DNA of 64,000 nucleotides from G965267605 sp965267605 (GTDB taxonomy: Bacteria; Bacteroidota; Bacteroidia; Flavobacteriales_E; Vicingaceae), in contig OZ254088.1 in the NCBI GenBank assembly GCA_965267605.1, forward strand, positions 2,170,001 through 2,234,000. The letters run 5' to 3'. A program made the position numbers and the translations under genes. A model generated the notes under the pieces. It did no database searches. It was not told the origin of the DNA and saw nothing but the letters and a program-made list of their open reading frames with translations. This document shows positions 1 to 8,120 of the stretch, one piece after another. Every line of letters starts with the position of its first letter. Positions within the stretch are counted from its first letter, which is position 1.

Positions 1-1097
1 TTAAACAATAGCCGCAACGGCTCCACCACTTTCAATTTCATGTAATCCGGCAAACCTCCCACGTTATGGTGAGATTTGATTGTAACGGATGGACCACCTG
101 TGGCAGATTGCGATTCAATCACATCCGGATATATCGTTCCCTGGCCAAGCCACTTCACATCTTGAATGAGGTGTGCTTCATCATCAAACACATCAATGAA
201 CTTATTTCCAATGGCCTTTCTCTTCGCCTCCGGATCTGTGATTCCAGCCAACACTTCATAAAACTGACCTGATGCATCAACACCTTTAACGTTCAATCCC
301 AATCCTTCGTATTGCTTGAGCACATCTTCAAACTCGTTCTTCCTCAGAAGACCATTATTAACGAAGATGCAGTATAGCTGTTCACCAATCGCCCGATGGA
401 GCAACATAGCAGCCACAGAAGAATCGACTCCTCCTGACAGGCCAAGTACTACCTTATCATCACCAAGTTTGTTCTTTAGATCTGCCACCGTTTCATCTAC
501 AAACGACTGTGGTGTCCAGTCCTGTTTACATCCACATATATCAACAAGGAAGTTCTCCAGAATCTTGCTGCCTTCCTCTGAGTGGTATACCTCCGGATGA
601 AACTGTATTCCATACCTGGCCGAATCCGCCAGCTGAAAACCAGCGATAGCAACATCTTCAGTACTTGCAATCACATCCACACCATCCCCTGGATCCAATA
701 TGGTATCTGCATGCGACATCCATACCTGACTTCCCGTAGAGACATTCTTGAAAAGAGGATTCTGGTCATTTACTTTGACTAAATGCGCCCTGCCATATTC
801 CCGAATTTTACTCTGCTCCACATTCCCTCCATTCTGAAGTGCCATCCATTGCGCACCGTAGCATATTCCTAGCAGCGGTTGTTTATCTAACTCACCATTG
901 ATCTTAGGGCTAGGCGCTTCTTCTTCACGAACAGAATGTGGACTTCCTGAAAGGATCACACCTTTCCAGTCATCCATGTTCTCCGGCACATAATCGTAAG
1001 GCCAGATCTCGCAGTAGACATTCAATTCACGAATTCTTCTTGCAATGAGTTGGGTGTACTGGGAACCAAAGTCAAGAATTAAAACCTTATCAGACAT
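1..1097 (-). CDS. guaA: GMP synthase (glutamine-hydrolysing), 3' end outside window
   Basis: Converts XMP to GMP using glutamine and ATP, the last step of guanine nucleotide synthesis in the cytosol. The N-terminal class I glutamine amidotransferase domain reads LILDFGSQYTQ near the start, with the nucleophile in GICYGAQW (Cys79) and the His/Glu pair in FHPEVYHSEEG. The ATP pyrophosphatase domain follows with the P-loop LSGGVDSSV. About 365 of the usual ~510 residues are present. The reading frame stays open to base 1, and the last visible residues (EPLRLLF) belong to the region just before the dimerisation domain. The start is the ATG at 1097, which gives the family's usual MSDKVLILDFGSQ-type beginning. 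Identification is certain; only the C-terminus is missing. Confidence 0.97.
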   Translation of the reverse strand, partial: MSDKVLILDFGSQYTQLIARRIRELNVYCEIWPYDYVPENMDDWKGVILSGSPHSVREEEAPSPKINGELDKQPLLGICYGAQWMALQNGGNVEQSKIREYGRAHLVKVNDQNPLFKNVSTGSQVWMSHADTILDPGDGVDVIASTEDVAIAGFQLADSARYGIQFHPEVYHSEEGSKILENFLVDICGCKQDWTPQSFVDETVADLKNKLGDDKVVLGLSGGVDSSVAAMLLHRAIGEQLYCIFVNNGLLRKNEFEDVLKQYEGLGLNVKGVDASGQFYEVLAGITDPEAKRKAIGNKFIDVFDDEAHLIQDVKWLGQGTIYPDVIESQSATGGPSVTIKSHHNVGGLPDYMKLKVVEPLRLLF

Positions 1098-1307
1098 TCA
1101 GCAGGGCTTTTCATTAATGAGCACACGAAGTAAATACCTTTTAAACAAGGAAAAAAAGGATGTTGAAAATTCTCTCACGTCTGTGGAATAAAAAATAACG
1201 TTGAGTTGATATAAGAAAGCTGAATATCAGTTACTTTGGTAGTGAAGTGAACATCCTATAGAAGGTTTCCCGCTCTCCCTTCCAAACCGCTTCCTACTAG
1301 CACTATC

Positions 1308-2381
1308 GTGAGATTTACTGCACTCATACTGGGTTTGTTGTGCGCTGCTATGGTTTCAGGGCAAGTTTGTCAGACAGGCATCCTGAATGGCGCAACTACT
1401 AACTGCGCAACCCATACCTCCCTGGGTTGTGGTTGCTTGTCAGGGTGTGACCTGTCATCCATAGGTGGCTCCAATTGCTGTGGCCAAACGGGAAACTGTT
1501 CAGGCGGACACAGACAAATGAGGTTCTCATTATTGATCCCTAACAATTGTAGAGTTACGGTCACCGGAGAATTCAAGAACAGAACCGGGGTTGATCCATC
1601 CTGTACGGCCTCTGGCGCGGATGGCAACACAACGAGTGGGGACCGATTGCGGGTTTACGTTCACACCAATACGGGAAAAGCCTGGCAAACGGGAAGCTCA
1701 AATGCATCACTCATTGATTCGGAAACCATTACGGGCAATGGCAGCGACTCTGTGGTGGTAGAAGGATGGTCTAACCGTGCGGATGAAGTTGTGACTTTTG
1801 ACGTGACCTATGTGGCCGGAGGTGCCAATTGTGGGGCAAGCTGCGGTGCGCTACCGGTAGAATTGGGGACTTACAATATTGCCTACAACGACCGTTCAGG
1901 AGCAGTTGATCTAACCTGGATTACCTTATCTGAAATCAATAATGAGCAATTCATTATTCAAAGAAGTGCAGACGGTAAAACATGGTTTGATATCGGCCAG
2001 ATTCCGGGAGCAGGAAACAGCAATGTTGCGCGTCATTACAAGTATTCAGATGAAAATCCACTGGCGGGTCTTGCATACTATCGATTGAAACAAATCGATT
2101 TCAACGGCAAGTACCATCTCAAGGAAATATTGTTTGTTGCCACACCTCTGCACAATATTCAGATGCATCAGGATGCATGGAATCTACACCTGGAAACAGA
2201 CAATCCTCGGGGGTTAGGAATGGTGAGCGTATATGACATACAAGGTCAGCTACTAAAGACGGTGGATGTTAATCGCACTTCTGTTCGCATCCCTTTGGAA
2301 GGATTAGGCACTGGCCTTAAAATCCTGAGAATAGTGGAAGGAGACCGCTTGCTCACCAAACGTTTTCTAATTACCCCTTGA
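1308..2381 (+). CDS. Secreted protein with T9SS type A sorting domain
   Basis: A 357-residue exported protein of unknown function. It has a signal peptide (residues 1-19, ending VSGQ), then a cysteine-rich stretch of about 50 residues (CQTG, CATH, GCGCLSGC, NCCGQTGNC). A middle region without a recognised family follows, then a C-terminal domain of about 70 residues ending TKRFLITP, which resembles the T9SS type A sorting domain (VSVYDIQGQLLKTVDV, RIPLEGLGTGLKILRI). Such proteins cross the inner membrane by Sec and the outer membrane by T9SS. The likely start is GTG at 1308; no ATG fits the signal peptide. The 3' end overlaps the convergent bshC by 11 bases. The segment before the tail (ISWITLSEINNEQF-like, YYRLKQIDFNGK) is common in Bacteroidota cargo proteins. 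Confidence 0.8.
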   Translation: MRFTALILGLLCAAMVSGQVCQTGILNGATTNCATHTSLGCGCLSGCDLSSIGGSNCCGQTGNCSGGHRQMRFSLLIPNNCRVTVTGEFKNRTGVDPSCTASGADGNTTSGDRLRVYVHTNTGKAWQTGSSNASLIDSETITGNGSDSVVVEGWSNRADEVVTFDVTYVAGGANCGASCGALPVELGTYNIAYNDRSGAVDLTWITLSEINNEQFIIQRSADGKTWFDIGQIPGAGNSNVARHYKYSDENPLAGLAYYRLKQIDFNGKYHLKEILFVATPLHNIQMHQDAWNLHLETDNPRGLGMVSVYDIQGQLLKTVDVNRTSVRIPLEGLGTGLKILRIVEGDRLLTKRFLITP

Positions 2382-3879
2382 TGATCTTTACCGTATGGTC
2401 TTCAGTGGAAATGGCCTCGTAGATATCTTCGACAACTGTATTTCCAAATCGGAGGAGACATTCCAGAGTAGTCGTTGATCGATCCTGTAATCCTCCGTCA
2501 AACTCGTGGAACAGGTGCTTCAACTCTTTCACGGGTTTATCGTGTTTACTCTTGATTTGCCGGTCTACAGCCTTTGCTAGCTTGTCTACGTCTTTGCAAA
2601 TCCTGGCACCCATCGCTTCCACCTGTTGTTCCAATTCCGGATGATCGGTCATGGCATCCCTGAGCTGCTTCAAATAAGCGTGAGTGATGTCGGAAATAGG
2701 TGGAAGATCGTTTTCGGGAACAACCACTTTCTCTTTAATCACCATGTCCGCATCTTTCACCAACGCTTCTCCATCCAGATTAAACTCCTCCATAGTCTTT
2801 ACACTTCGCTGACCAAGAATGGCTACTGTGGCACGCGGCCAGATTACCGGCATGGGAACACCAAAAGCCTCAAATCCAGCCCTTAATTGCAACCAATAAG
2901 CTACTTCTCCAGGACCGCCCACATACGCAAGATTTGGAAGGATGGTCTCTTGATACAGCGGTCGGAACAAAACATTCGGACTCAAATCCACTGGTTGATG
3001 AACTTCGCTTTGATCGGCATTAGCGGTGAACTTAACTCGATTCTGCGATGCCAAATTGAACAGATTTACATCAGAAACAGGGGCCTGGATATGATAGTCC
3101 TGATCCTGTATTTGCGACTCCGTATCACCGATAGCGCCCTTGAGTTTACTTGACGCCAACTCCTCCCTCATTTGCGCTTCAAACAAATCCTTCAAAGCGG
3201 AATCATCACCATCTAAAATGAGGAATTGATATGCTTCCAATAGACTGTACCAAAACCTGGCTGTTGCGTCTGCCAATGTGCCAGAAGCATAAGCCCGCTT
3301 AACCATGTCAGCAAGCTCACGTCCATTACCTTCTTCACGTAACATATCAACGAGGCCGGAAACTTCCTGATCAAATTGTTCTACATCAGCTCTTCCTACA
3401 GGTCCGTGCACATCATTCTCCAGACGAATTTCCTTCTCGAAGATCTTTAGTGATCTCACTTCTTCATAATCGTGATCTTCTGAGGCCAACCAAAACACCG
3501 GAACGAAATTGTTCTCTGGATAGCGGGCTTTAAGTTCCGCTGCGAGTTTCACAACCGACAATATCTTGTTCACTACGAACAGTGGCCCTCCGAACACACT
3601 GAGCTGATGACCCGTGGTTACGGTATACGTGGATGTTTCAAGCAGTGTATTGATGAGATCTGTTCTATCCAATCCCCACTGAATATGCTGTCGCTTCATA
3701 ACATCAACCAGGACTCCACGGGTTGACATTGGAAAGTTCTCACGCGCAGAGATGGCTCCATGGAATGCATCCATGTTAGGCTCGTATGCAGCCAACTTCA
3801 GCTTTAAGTTCCCCTCGATGTAATCGAGAAAAAGTGGCTTGAATTTACCCGTACTTCTATAGGGTATGGACATCGTCAT
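2371..3879 (-). CDS. bshC: Bacillithiol biosynthesis cysteine-adding enzyme BshC
   Basis: Adds cysteine to glucosaminyl-malate, the final step in making the low-molecular-weight thiol bacillithiol. At 502 residues it is close to family length. Recognisable landmarks are TGHQLSVFGGPLFVVNKI (near residue 95), FVPVFWLASEDHDYEEV (near 130) and LPNLAYVGGPGEVAYWLQL (near 310), and a coiled-coil C-terminal region rich in Lys and Glu. It starts with an ATGA overlap on the stop of the upstream beta-barrel gene, so the two are probably co-transcribed, although no functional tie is evident. Translation could begin at Met1 or Met3. Family assignment is firm; the enzymatic role is taken from the family. 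Confidence 0.93.
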   Translation of the reverse strand: MTMSIPYRSTGKFKPLFLDYIEGNLKLKLAAYEPNMDAFHGAISARENFPMSTRGVLVDVMKRQHIQWGLDRTDLINTLLETSTYTVTTGHQLSVFGGPLFVVNKILSVVKLAAELKARYPENNFVPVFWLASEDHDYEEVRSLKIFEKEIRLENDVHGPVGRADVEQFDQEVSGLVDMLREEGNGRELADMVKRAYASGTLADATARFWYSLLEAYQFLILDGDDSALKDLFEAQMREELASSKLKGAIGDTESQIQDQDYHIQAPVSDVNLFNLASQNRVKFTANADQSEVHQPVDLSPNVLFRPLYQETILPNLAYVGGPGEVAYWLQLRAGFEAFGVPMPVIWPRATVAILGQRSVKTMEEFNLDGEALVKDADMVIKEKVVVPENDLPPISDITHAYLKQLRDAMTDHPELEQQVEAMGARICKDVDKLAKAVDRQIKSKHDKPVKELKHLFHEFDGGLQDRSTTTLECLLRFGNTVVEDIYEAISTEDHTVKIIKG

Positions 3880-4604
3880 TTCTTCTTCTTGTTCTTCCCT
3901 TTCTTATCTGGATCCTCATGGAAGAAGTATCTCAGATCAAGGGTAAGGTAATTACCCGAAAGCTGCATGTTGGCTGCAGGTAACAACTTATGTCGGGTAT
4001 TGGTAATCCTCGTAACCGCAATATTGTTCACCGGGGTATGCAAACTTGCACCAAGGTAGAAGTAACCTGATTTAGGTGTGCGGTACTCAAATCCCACATT
4101 GGCGTTCAGGGAGGCCTGAAACAAACTGGTTCGATCGGTAAAGCTGCTGAAGTTGTCTTCAGCTGTTTGAACATCACTGGGATAATAATCAAGAGTTCCA
4201 CCCAACGATGCGTTCATGAAGAGTTCTTCACCCAACTGAATGTATATCAATGCTGAAACCGGGAACTCGTACCCAATGAATCTAAAATCATCCGTTTCCG
4301 AGAATATGCTATCTGTATCTGCCGCAGCTATATTATAGTTCCGTTGTACAAAATTGATCCCCGCTTCAATAGACCACATCTTAGAAAGCCCCCTGCGCAC
4401 AATCATTCCGAATCCATATCCAAACTTTGGGTCCAGCTGAAATGTGCTGTTCAGCGAATCCGCGTTCTGCTGACCAGTCTGCATAATGGTGCTGGGAAGG
4501 ATTGGCTTGAATTGCAATCCAACAGTAGTAACGCGTTGCTGCCCGAATACCAGAACGGTGCTTAGCAGCAAGACGATCGTAATGCTATTTTTGATATTCC
4601 ACAT
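3876..4604 (-). CDS. Outer-membrane beta-barrel family protein
   Basis: A 242-residue protein with a signal peptide (MWNIKNSITIVLLLSTVLVFGQQ) followed by alternating amphipathic strands with many Gly and aromatic residues (KFGYGFGMIVRRGLSKMWSIEAGINFVQRNYNI, GYFYLGASLHTPVNN). This is typical of small Bacteroidota porin-like or OmpA-like barrels. It ends in an unusually basic tail, DPDKKGKNKKKK, after the last barrel strand LTLDLRYFFHEDP. The chosen start is ATG at 4604, because an upstream in-frame ATG at 4631 would put nine extra residues before the signal peptide. The start codon shares the palindrome CATG with the start of a small gene on the other strand. It overlaps bshC by four bases. 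Function unknown. Confidence 0.75.
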   Translation of the reverse strand: MWNIKNSITIVLLLSTVLVFGQQRVTTVGLQFKPILPSTIMQTGQQNADSLNSTFQLDPKFGYGFGMIVRRGLSKMWSIEAGINFVQRNYNIAAADTDSIFSETDDFRFIGYEFPVSALIYIQLGEELFMNASLGGTLDYYPSDVQTAEDNFSSFTDRTSLFQASLNANVGFEYRTPKSGYFYLGASLHTPVNNIAVTRITNTRHKLLPAANMQLSGNYLTLDLRYFFHEDPDKKGKNKKKK

Positions 4605-4776
4605 GGAATTCAGTGTAAAGAAACTAATCATTTTCCTGGGTACAAACGCAATAATTGCTGTGTTATTCGCGTACGCTCAACATAGAAGGGGGCATACGTT
4701 CTGGAAAGCATGGATACAATCGTTCATTGCCTCATGTGGATTATCTTTACTTGCAATCAAACTATTTGACCTCTGA
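4603..4776 (+). CDS. Possible small membrane protein (57 aa)
   Basis: A short frame beginning at ATG 4603 and reading MEFSVKKLIIFLGTN at its start. It has two hydrophobic segments (about residues 7-22 and 39-53) separated by a basic, aromatic loop (HRRGHTFWKAW), and ends one base before the next gene's ATG. Such close spacing suggests translational coupling with that membrane protein. It is not a family I recognise. The start codon overlaps the opposite-strand start at 4604, so both genes would need promoters lying within each other's coding sequence. This makes the call less secure. The composition looks like a real membrane peptide rather than a shadow. Confidence 0.45.
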   Translation: MEFSVKKLIIFLGTNAIIAVLFAYAQHRRGHTFWKAWIQSFIASCGLSLLAIKLFDL

Positions 4777-4777
4777 T

Positions 4778-5197
4778 ATGTCGAACCACGAAAGTCACCT
4801 CAACCTTATCAAAATATTCCATTACATCATGGGCGGACTAGGATGTTTATTTGGATTCTTCCCGCTTATATACGTTGTGATGGGGCAATTGGTGTTAAGA
4901 GATGCCGGGCCAATGGCCGGTGAATTTGGAAACACACATGACGAGGTATTCGCCAGGAATATGATGGGTACTATGTTCACGATTCTTGGTGCGGTCATGT
5001 TCATCATATTTGAGGCGGTGGCAATCTGCGTACTGTTATCTGCCAAGTTCATTAAAGAAAGAAGGAAGTATTGGTTCACTTTCGTACTGGCATGCTTGAT
5101 GTGCCTGAGTGCCCCATTTGGAACAGCCCTGGGAATCTTCACCATCATCACTTTGCTTAGAAAAGAGGTTAAGGAAGTTTATGGCGTAAGCCTATGA
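4778..5197 (+). CDS. Conserved integral membrane protein, unknown function
   Basis: A 139-residue protein with about four predicted transmembrane helices: IFHYIMGGLGCLFGFFPLIYVVMG, MFTILGAVMFIIFEAVAICVLLSA, YWFTFVLACLMCLSAPFG and LGIFTIITLL. A short hydrophilic segment after the first helix (LRDAGPMAGEFGNTHDEVFARN) probably lies outside the membrane. Proteins of this layout, ending in a LRKEVKEVYG-type tail, are frequent in Bacteroidota but I know no assigned role. The start is ATG at 4778, immediately after the stop of the small upstream frame; longer in-frame starts lie inside that frame. The 3' end overlaps the next convergent gene by six bases. Confidence 0.75.
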   Translation: MSNHESHLNLIKIFHYIMGGLGCLFGFFPLIYVVMGQLVLRDAGPMAGEFGNTHDEVFARNMMGTMFTILGAVMFIIFEAVAICVLLSAKFIKERRKYWFTFVLACLMCLSAPFGTALGIFTIITLLRKEVKEVYGVSL

Positions 5198-5545
5198 CGC
5201 TTTAATAGCGCCTAAGATGGCCAGCGTAAGGATAAGCGCTGAAATAATAAACACCAGTATTCTCAGCGGTTTATCGGCAATAAATTTCTTTCGAAACTTA
5301 CCAATGGTAAGGTTGTTTAGGTACTCCGTTCTCTTGAAATCCACACGTTTGGTTGCCACATAATAGACGGTCTTTCCTGATCTGTCCATATCTGATTCAA
5401 ACCAAATGTCTTCTTTGCGCAACAGCTCCATGAAGTACTCCGAGCGTTCCTTTTCATAGTAATGGAACACAATGATGTACTCCTGTGTAGGGTGGTCACG
5501 AAAATTGGTGAAGTCGAGAAAGTCAATGTGAAGTTGATCTTTCAT
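5192..5545 (-). CDS. Hypothetical protein with C-terminal membrane anchor
   Basis: A 117-residue protein of unknown function. The N-terminal ~85 residues are soluble and acidic/basic mixed (IDFLDFTNFRDHPTQEYIIVFHYYEKE, RKEDIWFESDMDRSGKTVYYVATKR). A single hydrophobic helix (ILVFIISALILTLAILGAI) lies at the very C-terminus, suggesting a tail-anchored protein facing the cytoplasm. The start is ATG at 5545, which overlaps the stop of the upstream M23 peptidase gene as TGATG. A longer frame to 5614 exists but would run inside that gene. The overlap implies coupled translation with the peptidase. Confidence 0.65.
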   Translation of the reverse strand: MKDQLHIDFLDFTNFRDHPTQEYIIVFHYYEKERSEYFMELLRKEDIWFESDMDRSGKTVYYVATKRVDFKRTEYLNNLTIGKFRKKFIADKPLRILVFIISALILTLAILGAIKAS

Positions 5546-6546
5546 CAGTTGGAAATTCGCAGTTTCCGACCAACGATCAATCTTTTGTTGCGAGAACATC
5601 CGTTCAGCTCGCAAAGCTGATTCACTGTCATACCGTACCGCTTAGCGATCTTGTACATGAAGTCGCCACGTTGAATGGTGTGAAACTTCTGTCCTTTTGG
5701 GATGGCAAGATAAGTGTAACCCGAACGCTTCAGGATCAGTGTATCATTGAACAGCTGCTCCTTCTTCAGGTTAATGATGTGTTTAGGATTCAACGGTTTA
5801 CCCTTGAACCTCATTTCAAAATGCAGGTGGCTACCGGAAGACTGACCAGAGCTACCACCAAGGCCAATGATTTGTCCAGCTTCTACCACATCGCCAACCT
5901 TCACCTTAAATCTATGAAGATGGGCATACAATGTCTCAAGCCCGTTGTAGTGTCTAACGATTACTACACGTCCATATCCTTCGTGGTACCTGGCAAGCCT
6001 AACCATTCCATCAAAGGAGGCCCGAACGGGATCCCAGACCTGAAGATCGAAATCGATCCCATGATGGTTCTTTCCATTTCTAAATCCGAAATAGGATGTA
6101 ATGATCGTAGTATCGAGCGGATGATAGTAGGTACAATTACTGATCGAATCGCTAAGTACAAGCGTTACCGATGTATCGTTGGCTGCGATCGACTCATCGT
6201 AATGGAAAATGTTGTAGTTGTCCCATCGCTGGTAAAAGGATTGGGCCGGGTACTTTGATGTATCGTAGAATGCAGTGAGAGAATTGTAGTAATCGTGATG
6301 CAGCAATCTGTTCTCTGCGTAAGCATTGATCTTCTTGATCATCTCATAAGGGATGGACTTGGTATCCAACAAAGAATCCACCAGGTCGATGATCTCCTCC
6401 CCTGACATGTTCTCTATACCCTCTGCAATTGGATCGGTTGAGCTAACAACCAGTGCCGCCACAGTATCTCTATCGCTGCGCGGGGGTGTTGCAAAAAGTA
6501 ATGAGGGGAGCAACCAAATCAACAATATCGAAACCCAACACTTCAT
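5545..6546 (-). CDS. M23-family metallopeptidase with C-terminal LysM domain
   Basis: A 333-residue exported peptidoglycan endopeptidase candidate. It has a signal peptide (residues 1-19), a helical linker to about residue 140, an M23 (LytM/lysostaphin-type) domain at about 145-255, and a single LysM domain at about 288-332 that should bind glycan strands. The zinc ligands expected in the family are present: His161 and Asp165 (NHHGIDFD) and His242 in the HLHFE motif (240-244), with the catalytic His209 in LYAHLH. The protein should therefore be active, unlike the degenerate LytM activators such as EnvC. The LysM sits after the catalytic domain. The gene is coupled to a downstream tail-anchored protein by a TGATG overlap. 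Confidence 0.9.
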   Translation of the reverse strand: MKCWVSILLIWLLPSLLFATPPRSDRDTVAALVVSSTDPIAEGIENMSGEEIIDLVDSLLDTKSIPYEMIKKINAYAENRLLHHDYYNSLTAFYDTSKYPAQSFYQRWDNYNIFHYDESIAANDTSVTLVLSDSISNCTYYHPLDTTIITSYFGFRNGKNHHGIDFDLQVWDPVRASFDGMVRLARYHEGYGRVVIVRHYNGLETLYAHLHRFKVKVGDVVEAGQIIGLGGSSGQSSGSHLHFEMRFKGKPLNPKHIINLKKEQLFNDTLILKRSGYTYLAIPKGQKFHTIQRGDFMYKIAKRYGMTVNQLCELNGCSRNKRLIVGRKLRISN

Positions 6547-6697
6547 GTTTATTCGCCACAGACCCTATAAGTCTGATTGTTAATTCTGTTGGTAACGAAG
6601 ATAGCAAAATCGGTAAACATTGATTATCAGTAAAATACATGTTTATAACATCTTAATAACCATCAGATTTTTTATATATTCGGCAAAAATCTACACG

Positions 6698-7696
6698 ATG
6701 AAAGCTGTAAAGATCATTCTTATCATCCTTGTTGTAGCAATCCTAGGACTTGTAGGATATCTGGCTACACTGCCTGGTGAATATTCAGTGGAGCGAAGCA
6801 TTGAGATCGAAAGACCAGCAGATTTGGTTTACGGAATTGTAAGCGACTTCGAGCAACGTGGTGCATGGTCGCCATGGGATCAGAAAGACCCTGACATGAA
6901 GCGTGAGCTTGGTGAAACTACGGTTGGATTGGGCGCATACTACGCATGGGATGGAAATGACAGTGTAGGAACAGGTTCGATGGAGATCGTTGAAACAACT
7001 GCTCCTTCGTACATCAAGACGGAACTAAAATTTACAGCGCCTTGGGAATCTTCATCTATCGTAGAGTGGAAATTTGAAGAAGCAGATGGAAAGACCATTG
7101 CATCATGGACCAATACTGGTGCCCTTCCATTCTTTATGAGATGGATGAAGATGGATGACATGTTAGGACCTGAATTTGAGCGTGGTCTTAAGATGTTAAA
7201 GGAATATGCGGAGAATGTAGAGGTTGCTCCGGCCATTGATGCTGAGGTAACGTCACTTGACCAGCCGATGTGGTTGCTTACACTGCGTGAAGAAGCTGGA
7301 CCTGAAATGATGGATTCCATTCATACCAAGTTATTCGCTAAACTTCAAATGTATGCCGAAGAGAAAGGATGGAGCGCTGCTGGCGCACCGATGGCGATCA
7401 ACCACCAATGGGACGAATCAGGAATTGATCTTGAAGCAGGCATTCCTATCACAGACTCTGTGGAAGTTGAGGAACCTTTCATGCTGAAAAAATCTTACAT
7501 GGGTTCAGTTGTCAAGCTAAAACATATGGGACCTTACAGCGGCCTTGGTAATGTGCACATGGACATGAAAAAGTGGATTGACATGAACGAGAAGTCTATC
7601 TCGGGACCATCGTGGGAAGTATACCTATCCAATCCAGGACAAGAGCCTGACAGCAACAAATGGGAAACTGAGGTTTATTATCCGATCGAAGGATAA
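6698..7696 (+). CDS. SRPBCC domain protein with C-terminal GyrI-like effector-binding domain
   Basis: A 332-residue protein with an N-terminal membrane helix (VKIILIILVVAILGLVGYLATL). An SRPBCC/polyketide-cyclase-type fold follows at about residues 27-165 (VERSIEIERPADLVYGIVSDFEQRGAWSPWD is its typical opening), then a GyrI-like/AraC effector-binding domain at about 180-332 (VYLSNPGQEPDSNKWETEVYYPIEG is its typical end). Both halves usually bind small hydrophobic ligands, so a periplasmic ligand-binding role is possible but unproven. The start is the ATG at 6698; an earlier in-frame ATG at 6620 adds a stretch that reads like untranslated leader. It is followed by a small exported-protein gene with a TAATG overlap. 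Confidence 0.85.
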   Translation: MKAVKIILIILVVAILGLVGYLATLPGEYSVERSIEIERPADLVYGIVSDFEQRGAWSPWDQKDPDMKRELGETTVGLGAYYAWDGNDSVGTGSMEIVETTAPSYIKTELKFTAPWESSSIVEWKFEEADGKTIASWTNTGALPFFMRWMKMDDMLGPEFERGLKMLKEYAENVEVAPAIDAEVTSLDQPMWLLTLREEAGPEMMDSIHTKLFAKLQMYAEEKGWSAAGAPMAINHQWDESGIDLEAGIPITDSVEVEEPFMLKKSYMGSVVKLKHMGPYSGLGNVHMDMKKWIDMNEKSISGPSWEVYLSNPGQEPDSNKWETEVYYPIEG

Positions 7697-8070
7697 TGAG
7701 GTACCTACTTACCATTTTCATACTCGTTGGGATTGGGCTTAGTAATGACATTACGGCTCAAAACACTACTACAGTTGATGCTGCATTAACAGGTCAGAAG
7801 AAAGGCAGTCACGCCATTCTTGAAATCAGGTTGAACAAGGAAGACGAGTTCCGCACACTTGATGGTTCATCATCCAGTGTAACCAGAGTGGCCATATTCA
7901 ATGGTGAGAACCAGGAAAAACAGATTGTCTCCAGGAAATTCGAAGGTTTCAATGACGTGATCAAATACCTCAACCAGGCGCGTAAGCTGGGCTGGAAGGT
8001 GAAAGAAACCTATCAGGTGAAAGGAGAATCACTCCTGATCATCCATTACCTATTGTACAAAAAGAAGTGA
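7696..8070 (+). CDS. Small exported hypothetical protein
   Basis: A 124-residue protein with a signal peptide (RYLLTIFILVGIGLSNDITAQ) and a compact mixed alpha/beta domain of about 100 residues (LDGSSSSVTRVAIFNGENQEKQIVSRKFEGFNDVIKYLNQARKLGW, then a lysine tail). No catalytic motif is visible and I do not recognise a named family. It starts on the last base of the preceding stop codon (TAATG), so it is probably translated with the SRPBCC/GyrI-like protein and may share its process. A hairpin lies directly over its stop codon. Confidence 0.7.
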   Translation: MRYLLTIFILVGIGLSNDITAQNTTTVDAALTGQKKGSHAILEIRLNKEDEFRTLDGSSSSVTRVAIFNGENQEKQIVSRKFEGFNDVIKYLNQARKLGWKVKETYQVKGESLLIIHYLLYKKK

Positions 8071-8092
8071 GGCAGCCATTGCTGACTGCCTC
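8069..8092. terminator. Hairpin between convergent genes, possible terminator
   Basis: A perfect seven-base-pair stem, GAGGCAG paired with CTGCCTC, with a ten-base loop. It begins inside the stop codon of the upstream plus-strand gene and is followed by only TTT. It lies between two convergent genes and could stop transcription from either side. The weak T-run makes this a moderate call. Confidence 0.4.
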
Positions 8093-8120
8093 TTTGCTGC
8101 TACGTACTTGATCGAACGGA

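Noticed and set aside
1098..1307. Possible promoter (TTG and TACTTTGG-like elements) between guaA and the T9SS cargo gene
   Set aside because: The match to the Bacteroidota consensus is partial and spacing is off; nothing else is visible in this interval.
5671..6258. 195-codon open frame on the plus strand
   Set aside because: Lies wholly within the M23 peptidase gene on the other strand and has no recognisable features.
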